From positions 1 through 60,349 of the forward strand of contig CALYDL010000011.1 in assembly GCA_944325145.1 (NCBI GenBank): a stretch of DNA of 60,349 bases, written 5' to 3'. This document shows, piece by piece, positions 60,279-60,349 of this stretch. The notes beneath the pieces were generated by a model. That model saw only the letters and a list, made by a program, of their open reading frames with translations. It was not told the DNA's origin and made no database searches. This stretch comes from Candidatus Gastranaerophilales bacterium (GTDB taxonomy: Bacteria > Cyanobacteriota > Vampirovibrionia > Gastranaerophilales > Gastranaerophilaceae). The first letter of the stretch is position 1. Each line of letters opens with the position of its first letter. The position numbers were made by a program, and so were the translations under genes.

Positions 60279-60348
60279 CTTCTTTCAATTGAAAACTTTC
60301 GTTTATTTCGGGGAAAGTTTGCTCTTTAACATCTTTAACGTAAGAAGA
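60220..60348 (-). CDS. panB: 3-methyl-2-oxobutanoate hydroxymethyltransferase, C-terminal fragment (cut by window edge)
   Basis: The minus-strand frame is open from the window edge to TAA at 60220-60222 (42 residues). It contains SYVKDVKEQTFPEINESFQ, which matches the usual panB ending (YVxDVKxxTFPxxxHSF), followed by an extra acidic and lysine-rich tail of about 22 residues. It makes ketopantoate, the substrate step before panC. The tail overlaps panC by 59 bases, a long overlap for adjacent genes. Only the C-terminus is seen, so confidence is moderate. Confidence 0.65.
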   Translation of the reverse strand, partial: SSYVKDVKEQTFPEINESFQLKEDECEEFESYINKERTKILS

Positions 60349-60349
60349 A

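Overview
The window is a low-GC, gene-dense bacterial chromosome segment with the standard genetic code (TGA is used as a stop). I infer a gut-type, non-photosynthetic relative of the cyanobacteria (Vampirovibrionia/Melainabacteria, order Gastranaerophilales). The basis is the AT-rich coding style, a family of prepilins with an almost invariant N-terminus, a CheA carrying a C-terminal receiver, and small lysine-rich proteins of unknown family. No 16S gene is present, so this placement is inference.

Layout. 1-123 is the end of a prepilin gene, followed by intergenic repeats. 655-9314 is a leftward block: TPR protein, HD-GYP phosphodiesterase, mnmG, OmpH/Skp-like protein, thrB, dnaN, comF. DnaA-box-like clusters lie just before dnaN and inside comF, and gene direction flips at about 9.3 kb, so a replication origin is possible here. 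9337-14351 runs rightward (gcvPB, queA, a split chromate transporter, a GT-C-like membrane protein) and ends at a tRNA-Ser(GCT). 14.6-17.5 kb is accessory: a lipase-like protein flanked by two membrane-protein genes that share a perfect 384-bp direct repeat, a zinc-ribbon protein, and a candidate small RNA or leader upstream of a 53-codon ORF. 17.5-23.1 kb holds an M48 peptidase/LemA/zinc-ribbon operon, ribosomal protein S1 and a pair of WYL-type regulators.

23.1-31.7 kb is a chemosensory and c-di-GMP module transcribed divergently from one palindromic promoter region. Leftward are an MCP, a hybrid CheA-REC, an HD protein and a TPR protein. Rightward are a REC-GGDEF cyclase, a double CheW and secreted proteins. 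31.7-45.8 kb is housekeeping: lspA, rluD, a LapA-like protein, an FMN reductase, metY, pyk, PBP1A, a GT2-like protein, ilvE, and nifU-nifS for Fe-S assembly.

45.8-53.4 kb has two more prepilin genes, each embedded in repeats, with a small LuxR regulator, aspS and metK between them. The upstream repeats include a ~246-bp block in opposite orientation in the two copies and an internal segment bounded by 18-bp inverted repeats. The downstream repeats include stem-loops whose arms differ in sequence but keep pairing, and a 229-bp identical module. The rest (53.4-60.3 kb) is purA, cysS, rsmI, three proteins of unknown function, panC and the end of panB.

The most unusual material is the repeat architecture around the prepilin genes, the lipase/duplicated membrane-protein locus, the promoter-RNA-terminator unit at 17.3-17.4 kb, and the possible dnaN-linked origin. 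Everything was read by eye from sequence; no database search was run.
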